From Ephemerocybe angulata (Eukaryota > Basidiomycota > Agaricomycetes > Agaricales > Psathyrellaceae): DNA of 64,000 nucleotides. The notes beneath the pieces were generated by a model. The model searched no databases. It was not told where the DNA came from and was given only the letters and a program-made list of their open reading frames with translations. The DNA lies in the NCBI GenBank assembly GCA_013368325.1, contig JAACJK010000223.1:682001-746000 (forward strand), read 5' to 3'. This document shows positions 10,301 to 19,204 of this stretch, piece after piece. Positions within the stretch are counted from its first letter, which is position 1. Every line of letters starts with the position of its first letter. Made by a program: the position numbers and the translations under genes.

Positions 10301-13300
10301 TATAATCGGTGACATAGTACATGAAGGCTTTGGCCTCTGCTCCAGACCCGATAAACTTAATGTCAGTGTTGCATTTCATTAGGAATGTTATGGTCGGGTT
10401 GTAGTGCGTCATTCTAGGGTGCGTGCGTTTTATTATCACAGAGCCTGTCTCAGTATCTATTGACGTCTTGTCTATGGTAGTTCCATCCATGCCAAATCTG
10501 CAGTTCTCGGGGACGCGGGCTTCGCCGCTTTTGAGGTATTTCCAGCAAGACCCGTTGTGATTGTGCCAGTTGAAGCGGGTTAGGAGGTCGTCGACGTGGT
10601 CGTTCATTTCGCGCGAGAACTCGGTCTGACCGAGATCTGCCGCCCTAGGCTCTCGTTTACTAGCCGGGTGCGGATCGCGAGGAGCTATGCACTCGGCGTC
10701 ATCGACTCCTGTCATGGTGTTCTGAAGCGATCTAGTGCCCACAAAGCCTGAGTGCATGACGGAATCTATCCAGGCTATCAGTGCATTACCATATTCTACC
10801 GACATCTTGAGCGTGTTTGCAAGGGTCTCAGGTGGCAAATGGTCGGTCAACCATAGGAGCATGTGGCAGTGGAGAGTTCCCCTGCCTTGGGTCTCCACGG
10901 TGCCATAGTACGAGTCGCAGCGGCCGAAGATTCCAGGGCTCTTGCCACTCCCTCCATGTTTCAAGATGATCTTGATGAACACTTTCATCATGGAGTCGAA
11001 AAATTGTGCGCATGCGACCGGATGTTCCACTGCTATGTGTCCTCTTTCGGTCGTGGTTAACGCTCGCAGCTGTTCTACTTCAGACGCGTTTGCAGGACGC
11101 TTGGCTAGAACGCTAACGATGGGATTGTGATAGTCCGACGGGTTTATGGTAACGAAAAGTGTAGGTGAACCCTTCTGGCCTATAATAGCCCGTATTTCAT
11201 TTCGCATTTTTATTTTCTGAGACACAGTGCCCGGGATCTTTTTGGCCAGCGGTGCTATAGAAGATAGGACCCGGCTAATTTCCACCTCCTTGGGACTACT
11301 TGGTTTGTACATGGGGTCCGTCAGGTACTTGTGCCTGAGGGCATTGACTTGGTCCTTGTCCAACGCGGCAAGTCTGTCCACCGTCTTCGCGTACATATAA
11401 TACGGTACGGCGAAACGAAGGCTGGTATTCACCGCACCTTTCCGTACTATATTGTACACGTCGAACGCCAGCTGGGGATCCCGTTCAAACAGCGGGTCTT
11501 TTGTCGTCAACAGATGCTTCAGCTGTTGCTCTATCCCTATAACTCTCTTTCTTCTGGGGTCGTTGAATCCGCCTAAGCCGTATGGATCGGCGTTAGGGTG
11601 CGCCCAACTAAGCCACGCAGGATTGTTGATATCGGGCACCGCCTGTGATCCTGATCTGGAGTACAGAAACGGTTTGGCCGTTGCACACCGCTCTGCCGCT
11701 TCAAACGTCATCTCCCTGTAGCTTTGAGGGGAGTGGTCTCCTGACGTGTAGGCGACGTTCTCCATGACCAAGCCCTCGATCTCGTCCATCCTTCCCGTAT
11801 GATCTTCTGTTAGGGATTCGAGCGCCTTGTTAATTGGTATGTGGCCTATAGTTGCAGCTGAAGGTACACCCGCGTCGTTCGAGCCTTTGAACAAATTGTC
11901 GAGATACTCTGAGCTGAATCCCTTGAACCCATCGCATTTGGTGTAGTGCGGATTGTGATGGATGAGGAAATCTATTAAGAGCTTTACCCGAGATTTTCTG
12001 ACCATTATCGGCGTTAACGTTTCGATGGTCGAGTCTGTAGGGACGGTTGCCGATGTTATTAGGGCGCATATCGTATCCCGGATCTCGGAAGCGGGGGGCG
12101 GAAGGGCGGTGCTCATTCTGGACACGTCTAGAGGGGTAGATATTATATTGCCTCGTATGTGCCGTCTTTTTTGCACGAAGTGGTCGCTAAAAGGATCTTT
12201 CTCTATTCCTTCCAGTGAGAAGCGGCACAGCAAGCTGTTGGTCCTGACTCGGCATATCAAAGCCTTCTCAAAGACCGACATCTTTGCGAAGCCGTGTGCC
12301 ACATCGGCAGGCAAATGCTCGCGAGCATAGTACAGCCAGTTGCCGAGCGCAAACTTGGGCATTTTTCCCTTCTTCAGGTCGCTCTTGCATGGTTTGCATA
12401 CGCTCATGCGCGCCTTTCGATCCGTGTGTTCCAGCCCCTCAGGCTCTAATATAGCACCGTCGTATTCTTTGATGTTGTAGGTCTTAGGGAGTAGATTTGA
12501 TGGTATGAGGTCGTTACGTAGTACTTTTAGCTCGATACGATTGGAGTCCATCGTTACCAGGTCCTGTGCGCTGGCCATGGTGCTGCAAACGGCGCAGGGC
12601 TTCTTTATGAACGAGGTTAATGCCATAATTTCCTGCCATTCTGACACTAGGTTTATCTTGGCAGCGTCACTCATCGGGAGCAGATGCTTGGTAGTGTCGA
12701 GAGGTTCGGAAGTGGGTCGTACAATCTGCTTCTTTCTAAGGCGGGCACCAGATTCTGGTGCAGCTAGAACGGGCGTCGCATCCGACGGTTGAGGGAACGG
12801 CCGAGGTGGTCTCTCTTTCGCCATGTCTGGGAGTAGACATCCGAGTCCGGGAGGGTTCATGGGATGGTCGTTGTTGGTCTGTACCTGGTAACGGCTCGCA
12901 AAGGATGATAGCGAGCATTCGCTGGACGCCACGCTAGGAGGTGGGTTGGCACGAGCGGTCTCATCGAGACTCCAGTTACAGGTGCGGGTTAACGTCTCCC
13001 AAGGTTTAAGCGCCCGTACTTTGGCTCTTGTTTTAAATACCAACAGTGTCGTGTGGCACAGGTGGGTACATTCGTGAGCCAGTAGAGTCCGGGCAAGATC
13101 CTTGCTGCTGGACCTCGCGAGGGCCTCGGCACCGTGGAACCTGCATAGCGCACGTAGGTCGGGTCCGTTGATATACTGGAAGAAAGCGAGTATCTCCTTG
13201 ATCGGGTTGGTCAAGATGGTTAAGGACGAGTCCTTCAAACGTTCGTCTTCGATGGTGATGCTTTGGGCGATTCCATGAAAGTTGACCTCACGTTTCCACT

Positions 13301-13439
13301 CATTTGGATCGACTTCTGTCGCCTTGGTCTCTAGTTTCCCTGTGTCTGATCTAACGAGGCTGGTTAGTGTTACCTTTCGGTTGCTCCTGCAGAGAGCAAT
13401 GGGGGTTTGAGCGTTGGTTGTATCATTTTGGGGCGGCAT
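7389..13439 (-). CDS. Helitron-type Rep/PIF1-like helicase
   Basis: An uninterrupted frame of 2,016 residues starting at the ATG at 13,439. A cysteine pair (CKPCKSDLKK, ~residue 345) precedes the Helitron-like N domain. The HUH nuclease motif GTLHCHMLLWL is near residue 855, and the two-tyrosine motif FMYYVTDYITK near 1,040. An acidic linker with a basic cluster (PSKRRKRRPIK, ~1,480) leads into a superfamily 1B PIF1 helicase: Walker A GGEGGTGKS (~1,530), Walker B LFIDEVSM (~1,606) and late helicase motifs up to YKSQGRTLDRA. Both enzymatic halves keep their key residues, so it looks functional. Family role: nicking, strand transfer and unwinding in rolling-circle transposition. It shares a divergent promoter with the R2 gene. 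Helitron ends (5' TC, 3' CTRR with hairpin) were not identified, so the element borders are unknown. Confidence 0.92.
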   Translation of the reverse strand: MPPQNDTTNAQTPIALCRSNRKVTLTSLVRSDTGKLETKATEVDPNEWKREVNFHGIAQSITIEDERLKDSSLTILTNPIKEILAFFQYINGPDLRALCRFHGAEALARSSSKDLARTLLAHECTHLCHTTLLVFKTRAKVRALKPWETLTRTCNWSLDETARANPPPSVASSECSLSSFASRYQVQTNNDHPMNPPGLGCLLPDMAKERPPRPFPQPSDATPVLAAPESGARLRKKQIVRPTSEPLDTTKHLLPMSDAAKINLVSEWQEIMALTSFIKKPCAVCSTMASAQDLVTMDSNRIELKVLRNDLIPSNLLPKTYNIKEYDGAILEPEGLEHTDRKARMSVCKPCKSDLKKGKMPKFALGNWLYYAREHLPADVAHGFAKMSVFEKALICRVRTNSLLCRFSLEGIEKDPFSDHFVQKRRHIRGNIISTPLDVSRMSTALPPPASEIRDTICALITSATVPTDSTIETLTPIMVRKSRVKLLIDFLIHHNPHYTKCDGFKGFSSEYLDNLFKGSNDAGVPSAATIGHIPINKALESLTEDHTGRMDEIEGLVMENVAYTSGDHSPQSYREMTFEAAERCATAKPFLYSRSGSQAVPDINNPAWLSWAHPNADPYGLGGFNDPRRKRVIGIEQQLKHLLTTKDPLFERDPQLAFDVYNIVRKGAVNTSLRFAVPYYMYAKTVDRLAALDKDQVNALRHKYLTDPMYKPSSPKEVEISRVLSSIAPLAKKIPGTVSQKIKMRNEIRAIIGQKGSPTLFVTINPSDYHNPIVSVLAKRPANASEVEQLRALTTTERGHIAVEHPVACAQFFDSMMKVFIKIILKHGGSGKSPGIFGRCDSYYGTVETQGRGTLHCHMLLWLTDHLPPETLANTLKMSVEYGNALIAWIDSVMHSGFVGTRSLQNTMTGVDDAECIAPRDPHPASKREPRAADLGQTEFSREMNDHVDDLLTRFNWHNHNGSCWKYLKSGEARVPENCRFGMDGTTIDKTSIDTETGSVIIKRTHPRMTHYNPTITFLMKCNTDIKFIGSGAEAKAFMYYVTDYITKAPLSMHAGLTALAYAIRQGEERKVLNRTCDSESDPKKAVTIAINSMLGRQELSHPQVMSYVLGGGECYTSERFQAINWAEVLRYVSKEDAIDPIFNVHEKHPPQRIDDLQLSMSTDSEEIIASNSLLDYIFCPTHEPFDQMGLYNHIASTRRMSRKANNTSQVGVFSSKKHPQHKTHTLGERRVRVIPVLLGPAIQRRNGTEGEQETWGRDICILFAPWRSPSDIIPIQSSWKAEAELLLAKLSPEDLRVAENMGMVAEGKQARDDRPRGKRKTLSEQALIAMDHLPDFDTEEPLAQLNVYAAAVEQPTCEGDASPPSKISQYLEELLGPGSSWAVQQCFPPAERTAGDEDDLMAVDEAVDAAEEECEEMPDQVASQRRYMAKAKGRKRDREDDDKQDKPSKRRKRRPIKPTTEIATVDDTIVPAISRSGGPPPSAMKAEAHALALRRKLTDNAEQYRAYQTITAHAIACGPQLLMYIGGEGGTGKSYLIESIIEFFKLANRESEIRIGAFTGIAASLIGGSTLHSLLSIGANFKNPSTLVKRLSAEWRGVKYLFIDEVSMISAQFLASISSKLQLSQSDYPANCLRVFGGINVIFLGDFFQLAPPKQSPVYAYKLVRNPSFVEARSSVGIDAISGAFLWRQVTHVTILRQTKRHEGDKLLATILSLIRSRRCLDNTGKQVKIEGLTVVDHIRSRDFEHVARSEPETIRAFEDAPMIVGNRMVRDLLNSTMLMAHANRISAPASLYYSKDTNKGEAVNRKMAPLLWSLSSKETKDSFGQLPMFIGMKVMITENVSVQLKVVNGSEGTIVDIRYDVLEERRYATVVYVKIPLSKLMHAPGLEAGVVPIFPTSTSIKIPPQYYKAGFKSFTRHQVPLLPAYSYTDYKSQGRTLDRAIVDLASAKQQGVYVMLSRVTTLKGLLVLRWFPESKILQEMSGELRDEIARLDSLDTKCARDFDKKTSSSDIKA

Positions 13440-13971
13440 GTTGCAGGTTAGTCGCTATGGGTTCGAGCTTGAGTCTCCCGCTTTATATAGGTGAGGCGAA
13501 TCTACAGATGGGTCCAGCTTTCGCCTAGTTTGGTGTCTGAGCCGAAGGGTAAGCACCTTACCCTTGCATTGGTATAGAGGTTTCGCTTTAGCATGTTACC
13601 TTTCCTACGTACGACAATGCTGAGTACCTCTAGGCATGGGCGCTATTTTTGGCGCACTTTTAAGCGGGTTCCCCATGAAAGGCTTGCGATCGTCGCCGAT
13701 CAAAAGCATCAGTCATGGTTTGCCGTAATCCATGCAGCGTCGTAGGTGCTTAGGTCTGGAGGTAATCATGGATAGGTTCTTGATTTGAGGTGAGCATGTA
13801 AGGATTGCATCGCGATGCTATGCTAGACGTACCAGATGGAGGTCTGCATCTATAGGCGTTCATGGGAATTCTCTTGTGCTCGCTGGGGGGTATATATAAG
13901 CGCGATGTCGGAGACCACATGCTCTTACTTGAATCGCCATCAGTCGCTTCGCCAAAATATTGTCTTTAGCT
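13440..13971. promoter_or_regulatory. Divergent promoter between Rep/helicase (-) and RNR small subunit (+)
   Basis: The helicase side has CTATATAAAG at 13,481-13,490 (minus strand), about 45 bp before its ATG. The R2 side has TATATATAAG at 13,891-13,900, about 72 bp before its ATG. Between them lies the perfect inverted repeat GGTAAG-CAC-CTTACC (13,548-13,562), with further copies: TTACCTTT (13,596), GAGTACCTC (13,622), AGGTGCTTAGGT (13,745), AGGTAATC (13,760) and AGGTGAGCATG (13,789). The arrangement suggests the two genes are controlled together. Confidence 0.65.
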
Positions 13972-15028
13972 ATGTCTCTAACTCCTGGCTCCTCTTCGTC
14001 GGCTATGGATCCTCTTTTGGTTCATGGTAGCGGCCTTCGGTCGGCGCTTCCTATCAGACTTCCTGAAGTAAGCCGTTGTGCGGTTTCGAGCTTTGGTCGG
14101 CTGCTTACGTTGAACGGTGTCCTCTTCGTAGCTCTGGCAGATGTACTTGGACGCCCGGGATGCCTTTTGGCTGCCCAAAGATATCGACCTCAGTATGGAC
14201 CGGGAACAGTGGGCTGACAGTCTGGCGGACGGGGAGAAGCGGGCGGTTTCCAGGATCCTTGCTTTCTTCGCCACTGCGGACGGCTTGGTGGCGGACAATA
14301 TAGCGGGGAGGCTCAGTCAAGAGGTGGCATACACCGAGGTGAAGTTTTTCTATGGCTTTCAAATCGTTATGTGCGTAGCATGCATGCACCTCTGTGGGCG
14401 TACCTTGACCGTGGACTCTCAGGGAGAACATACACGCCGAGATGTATGCCAGGCTCATAGACGCGTATCTTCCGGACGAGGAAGATCAGAAATCTTTGCT
14501 ACGTTGGTCGATGGAGATTCCCAGTCTCGCGTTCAAAAATATCTGGGCCGTGAAATGGATTGTCGATAATTCCCGCTCTTTCGCCGAGCGGCTGGTGGCG
14601 TACATGTGCGTTGAAAGCGTATTCTTTTCGGCCAGCTTCGCTTCGATATCCTGGTTGAAAGCGCAGGGGAGCCTGCCAGGATTGACCCGCTCGAACGATC
14701 TCGTCATGAGAGACGAACGGCTTCATATCGACTTCGCCTGCGCGTTGCTCCGACGTCTTAGCTCGCGTCCGTTGGCGGGCGTTGTGAGGTCGATTGTTCG
14801 GGAGGCTGTGGACATAGAATCAGAGTTCGTATTGGGTGAGATATTATGTTTACAAGCAAGGATTCCAGCTCAATTCCAGCAGACTTGTTGGCCGACCAGG
14901 CGCTCGGCTTAGACCAGGATGGGATGCTTCAGTACGTTAGATATAACGCCGATCGACTTCAGGAGAAGATGGGGTACGATAAGACCTACGGGGTACCTAA
15001 TCCAGTAAGCGTGTCTTTGCAGTTTTAG
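13972..15028 (+). CDS. Ribonucleotide reductase small subunit (R2) homologue lacking the C-terminal tail
   Basis: Four exons (13,972-14,067; 14,132-14,370; 14,423-14,835; 14,880-15,028) give 298 residues. The frame aligns end to end with class I R2: DPLL near the start, WQMYLDARDAFWLPKDIDLS, then the diiron and radical residues. These are Asp in FFATADGLV, the Glu/His/Tyr set in ENIHAEMY (created by splicing), Glu in CVESVFFS, and Glu/His in RDERLHIDFA. The metal site and radical tyrosine are therefore preserved. R2 proteins generate the tyrosyl radical used by R1 to make dNTPs. The protein stops soon after KMGYDKTYGVPNP, without the final ~40 residues and the acidic/aromatic tail that docks into R1; a different 3' splice would add only a few residues. 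The N-terminal extension is short. Confidence 0.88.
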
Positions 15029-15057
15029 CTTTAATGTCAAGGAGCTGACGAGCCGAA

Positions 15058-15420
15058 TTAGTATAGTTTCCTAGACCTACCGCGCGACGGAGCTTCGCCA
15101 GGTTCAGATATCCTCGCGGACGACTGATATTGGACCACGAAGGGCGCTAGAGTGTAGTCCATAGGTAGCGGGTAGCTCGCGGGCGTTTGTAGGCGTTGAA
15201 ACATAATATATCGATGCGCAGAGTAAAACTTAGGATACCGCGAACCTGGCATCCGATTCATATGGAGAGAGCCATGTTGCTTCAGGATCTTCTTCCGCGG
15301 CTGCCACCACCCTAGACCCAGTGTGTGGGCCATAGCCAGGAGGAGGAAGCCACCCCGTAAGAACGTTTCCTGAGCATCAGCTGAAAATGCCGTCACCGAG
15401 TGTGCGATGCTTACCTCCAC
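15058..15420 (-). pseudogene. Gene fragment related to 33,757-34,098
   Basis: The minus-strand frame carries FLLLAMAHTLGLGWWQPRKK. The matching minus-strand stretch at 33,800-33,860 encodes ALIWTMARTQVQG followed by similar DNA. At the DNA level the CCACCACCC...GGGCCATAG portions clearly correspond. The two copies are diverged pieces of one repeated sequence, so this is more likely a remnant than a gene. Function unknown. Confidence 0.35.
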
Positions 15421-15856
15421 TGTGGCTGGCTATATTTTGGAGTGCCAGCGGTGGTGAGGGCTTCTTTGCAAGAGGAGGGGGAACATCATTCGACCCCACC
15501 CGGAGCTAGGTGGGATCACGACGCTTACATACACCGCCCTCCCCCTTGGATCATTCGAACGGGGGAAATAAACCAGGGCGAAGTATCGGAGGGATAAAGC
15601 GCAGTCCGATCGGGAACGGGTCTTCAGATTGAAATCGCTACTGCATATCGGTTCAGCGAATTCATCTCATTGTCATGTTAGCTAATATATGCCTAGATAA
15701 GGCGATCTCGGAAACATTTGTTCGTGTTATTCGTCGATGTGTATATGATGCAGAGGTATGGTTCAAGTGCGCAATAAGGTCGTAAAGCAAAAGAAACGGC
15801 AAGTCAAAGAATGCAGGAACGCTTACGACGTTGCTAAAAGATGAACAACCGCTCAG
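15421..15856. other. Intergenic stretch
   Basis: About 430 bp between the repeat fragment and the ubiquitin remnant. No reading frame, RNA gene or repeat was recognised. Confidence 0.4.
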
Positions 15857-17791
15857 TTACCGCCACGGAGACGAAAAACCCAGATGGAGGGTGGTCTCCT
15901 TCTGAGGGTTGTAGTCAGACAGAGTGCGGCCATCCTGGAGCTGCTCGCCGGCGAAGATAAGACGCTGCTGGTCAGGGGGAATGCCTTCATTGTCCTGGAT
16001 CTCGGTGTCGGATGACTCGACCTTGAGGGTGATGGTCTTGCTCGTGAGGATCTTGACGAAGTTCTGCATTCCACAGAGCAGACGGAGGACCGACCGAAGG
16101 GAAGTCACCTTCTGGATGTTGCAGTATGAAAGGGGTGCGACCTTCTTCGAGCTGCTGGCTGGCGAAGTCGAGGCGCTGCTGGTAGGGGGGAACGCCCTCC
16201 TTGTCCTGGATCTTGTCCTTGACGTTGGCGATGGTGTCGGACGACTCGACTTCCTAATTGATGGTCATCCGGTCGAGGTCTTGAGAAGATCTGCATGCCT
16301 CCACGGAACCAAGGACCAAGCGGAGGGTGGACTCCTTCTGGAAGTTGTAATCCGAAAGGTGCGGCCATCCTCGAGGTGCTAGCCGGCGAAGATGAGATGC
16401 TGCTGGTCAGGGGGAATGCCCTCCTTGTCCTGGTTCTCGGTCGATGGTGTCGGACGACTCGACCTCGAGGTTGATGGTCTTGCCCGTGAGGTCTTGACGA
16501 AGTTCTGCATTCCACCGAGCAGACGGAGGACCGACCGAAGGGAAGACACCTTCTGGATGTTGTAGTCGGAAAGGGTGCGAACGCCCTCCTTGTCCTGACT
16601 CTTGGCCTTGACGTTGTCGATGGTGTCGGACGACTCGACCTCGAGGGTGATGGTCTTGCCCGTGAGGATCTTGACGAAGTTCTGCATTCCACCTAGCAGA
16701 CGGAGGACCGACTGAAGGGAAGACACCTTCTGGATGTTGCAGTCTGAAAGGGGTGCGACCTTCCTCGAGCTGCTGGCTGGCGAAGTCGAGGCGATGCTGG
16801 TAGGGGGGAACGCCCTCCTTGTCCTGGATCTTGTCCTTGACGTTGGCGATGGGGTGTTGGATGACTCGACTTCCTCATTGATGGTCATCCGGTCGAGGTC
16901 TTGAGAAGATCTGCATGCCTCCACGGAACCAAGGACCAAGCGGAGGGTGGACTCCTTCTGGAATTTGTAATCTGAAAGGTGCGGCCATCCTCGAGCTGCT
17001 AGCCGGCGAAGATGAGATGCTGCTGGTCGGGGGGAATGCCCTCCTTGTCCTGGTTCTCGGTCGATGGTGTCGGACGACTCGACCTCGAGGGTGATGGTCT
17101 TGCCCGTGAGGATCCTGACGAAGTTCTGCATTCCACCGAGCAGACGGAGTACCGACTTGAACGGTAGACACCTTTTGGATGTTGTAGTCGGAAAGGGTGC
17201 GAACGCCCTCCTTGTCCTGACTCTTGGCCTTGACGTTGTCGATGGTGTCGGACGACTCGACCTCGATGGTGATGGTCTTGCCCGTGAGTATCTTGACGAA
17301 GATCTGCATTCCACCAGCAGACGGAGGACCGACTAATGGGTAGACTCCTTCTCGATGTTGTAGTCGGAAAGGGTGCAACCGTCCTCGAGCTGTTTGCCGG
17401 CGAAGATCAGGCGCTACTGGCCAGTAAGGAGACTACAGAGGCAAAGTCAGTATTCGCATACACCAGGAACCTGAGGCAGATTATTCGCCCCTCTTTGCCC
17501 TGAATCTTAGTCTTGACGTTGTCCATTGTGTTCGAGGCCTCGATCTCAAGCGTGATGGTCTTGCCGGTGAGGGTCTTAACGAAGATCTGCCTACTTCCCC
17601 GGAGGCGGAGGACAAGGTGCGGGGTAGACTCCTTCAGGATGTTGTAATCCGAGAGGGTGCGCTAGATCTCGAGATGCTTTCCGGCGAAGCTGAGTCGCTG
17701 CTGGTCGGGGGAGACGTCTGGAGAGTGGTCAGTATTGTAAGTCGCGACGGGCAAGGTGAGTTACTTACCCCTCTTGCCGTGGATCTTGGCT
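15857..17791 (-). pseudogene. Decayed polyubiquitin tandem array (main part)
   Basis: Read on the minus strand, this is a chain of about eight to nine ubiquitin-like units: [56 protein letters not shown], then RLRGG-like ends. Intact ubiquitin is 76 residues. Here units carry internal deletions, frameshifts (the ubiquitin frame hops among three frames) and substitutions such as MQNF for MQIF, and some units have only their second half. Two larger segments repeat with a 620-bp period (for example 16,351 and 16,971), so the array also grew by block duplication. The last unit ends at about 15,857. No full-length, uninterrupted polyubiquitin can be read. The array continues after an insertion at 22,703. 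Confidence 0.85.
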
Positions 17792-17798
17792 TTGAGGT
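17792..17798. repeat. Left target-site copy of the MITE-like element (TTGAGGT)
   Basis: TTGAGGT at 17,792-17,798, inside the ubiquitin remnant, recurs at 22,703-22,709 at the far side of the insertion. Joining the two flanks restores a continuous ubiquitin-like sequence. Confidence 0.65.
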
Positions 17799-17869
17799 GG
17801 AGTGGTTACAGCTAGTTTAATGATTGGGAGCTGACTAGCTCACAGTTCACCGTGTTTCTAGCAAGACCT

Positions 17870-18185
17870 ATTTATGATGATAAAGAAATGTACTCCCTGT
17901 TATTGTAAAATTAATGATGATAAAGGATTCAATGATTACAAAACTAGGTTATGATGGCAAAGAATGATTGAGAAATAAAGTAATGATGAGAAAGTAATGA
18001 TGATATATAAAAATCAATGATGGTATAGCACAATTAATGATGGTATATCACAATCAATGATGATTTAGTCAAAATTAATGATGGTATAGCACAATTAATG
18101 ATGGTATAGCACAATTAATGATGGTATAGTCAAAAACAATGATGGTGTAGCACAACCATTGATGATATAATACAGGTGTTGATAG
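17870..18185 (+). repeat. Imperfect short tandem repeats (AATGATGGTATAGCACAATT type)
   Basis: About a dozen imperfect units of roughly 20-28 bp containing AATGATG followed by A/T-rich filler occupy the interior of the MITE-like element. Confidence 0.75.
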
Positions 18186-19204
18186 AATGATGACTTAGAC
18201 ATTGAAAAATCTTGAACTTAGCACCTTTCCTATTTGGATTAAGTTCCTCCCATTCTGTGATGCAGCCTGTTTAGGCATGGGCAGACATCTGTAAATAAAG
18301 GATGTCAGGCTGAGAGGAAAGAATCAGAGGAGAGTGTACAGTGTGAGCCTCAAAAGTGGCATTTGATCCTTATATAAGCCTGCCATCACTCCATCAATAT
18401 CTCTTGATCTGCTAATAATTGAGCTTATGATTGTTAATAAGGAAGTATGATGATTTAGAGAAAAGTTTCGCAATGATGAAATATCTCAAGTAATGATGAT
18501 TTGGCAAGCACTTTATCATCATAAAAGGGCCTTACTAGAAACACAGTGAACTATGAGTCAGTCATCTTTTAATCATTAGGGCGTTTCACGGTAGGCCGAT
18601 TTCGGCCCAACTTGGGTCCCAACTTTGGCTCCAACTTAGCATCAAGTTGACGCCGAAGTTGGGACTCCTACCGTGAATGACCTGGTCGAGTTGGGCGAAG
18701 TTGGGCGAAGTTGGGCTGGGCTGCCGTCCCAAAACGGCAAGATTCACGTGCAGCGTGGGCTATTCGGAGTTTGCCGACAACCGAGCATCGACGCCAGGTT
18801 CCCTCGGTTGTGGCTCTCCTGTGTCCTCTACCCTTCGTCTAAGTACTCTCTTGACTCCGCACCGCCCTCCTTGCATAGGGTTAGATACCCACACAGGTGA
18901 CACCGCTGCCAGCCGGCTGCTGCAAGCGCTCCCGAGTCTTGCCCGAGTCCCAACATGCTTGTTTGCACCGGCATCGACACGTCGACGACGTCGTCGCCGA
19001 CCGTCATGGCCACGTCCACGGAACCCGTCGCAACCCACACACCTTCAGGTCCACCCTTCTGTGTGACGCCAGCCCCTCCTTACTTCCCCTGTTTACAAAT
19101 ACGCCTAATATATCGATTTGTTTCAACTACTCCATGGGCTCCGAAACTCTAGACATCCGAGTCGACAAAACATGGTTTGGACTCGCACACCTGTTCCTGC
19201 CATC

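Noticed and set aside
13972..14912. R2 as a random fragment
   Set aside because: Four exons splice precisely in phase, rebuild ENIHAEMY across an intron, and keep every metal ligand.
15857..17378. Intact polyubiquitin gene
   Set aside because: Units change frame, lack internal segments and carry substitutions; no continuous frame exists.
17799..18577. CRISPR-like array in the AATGATG repeats
   Set aside because: Units are imperfect, AT-rich and without regular unique spacers; the setting is a eukaryotic MITE-like element.
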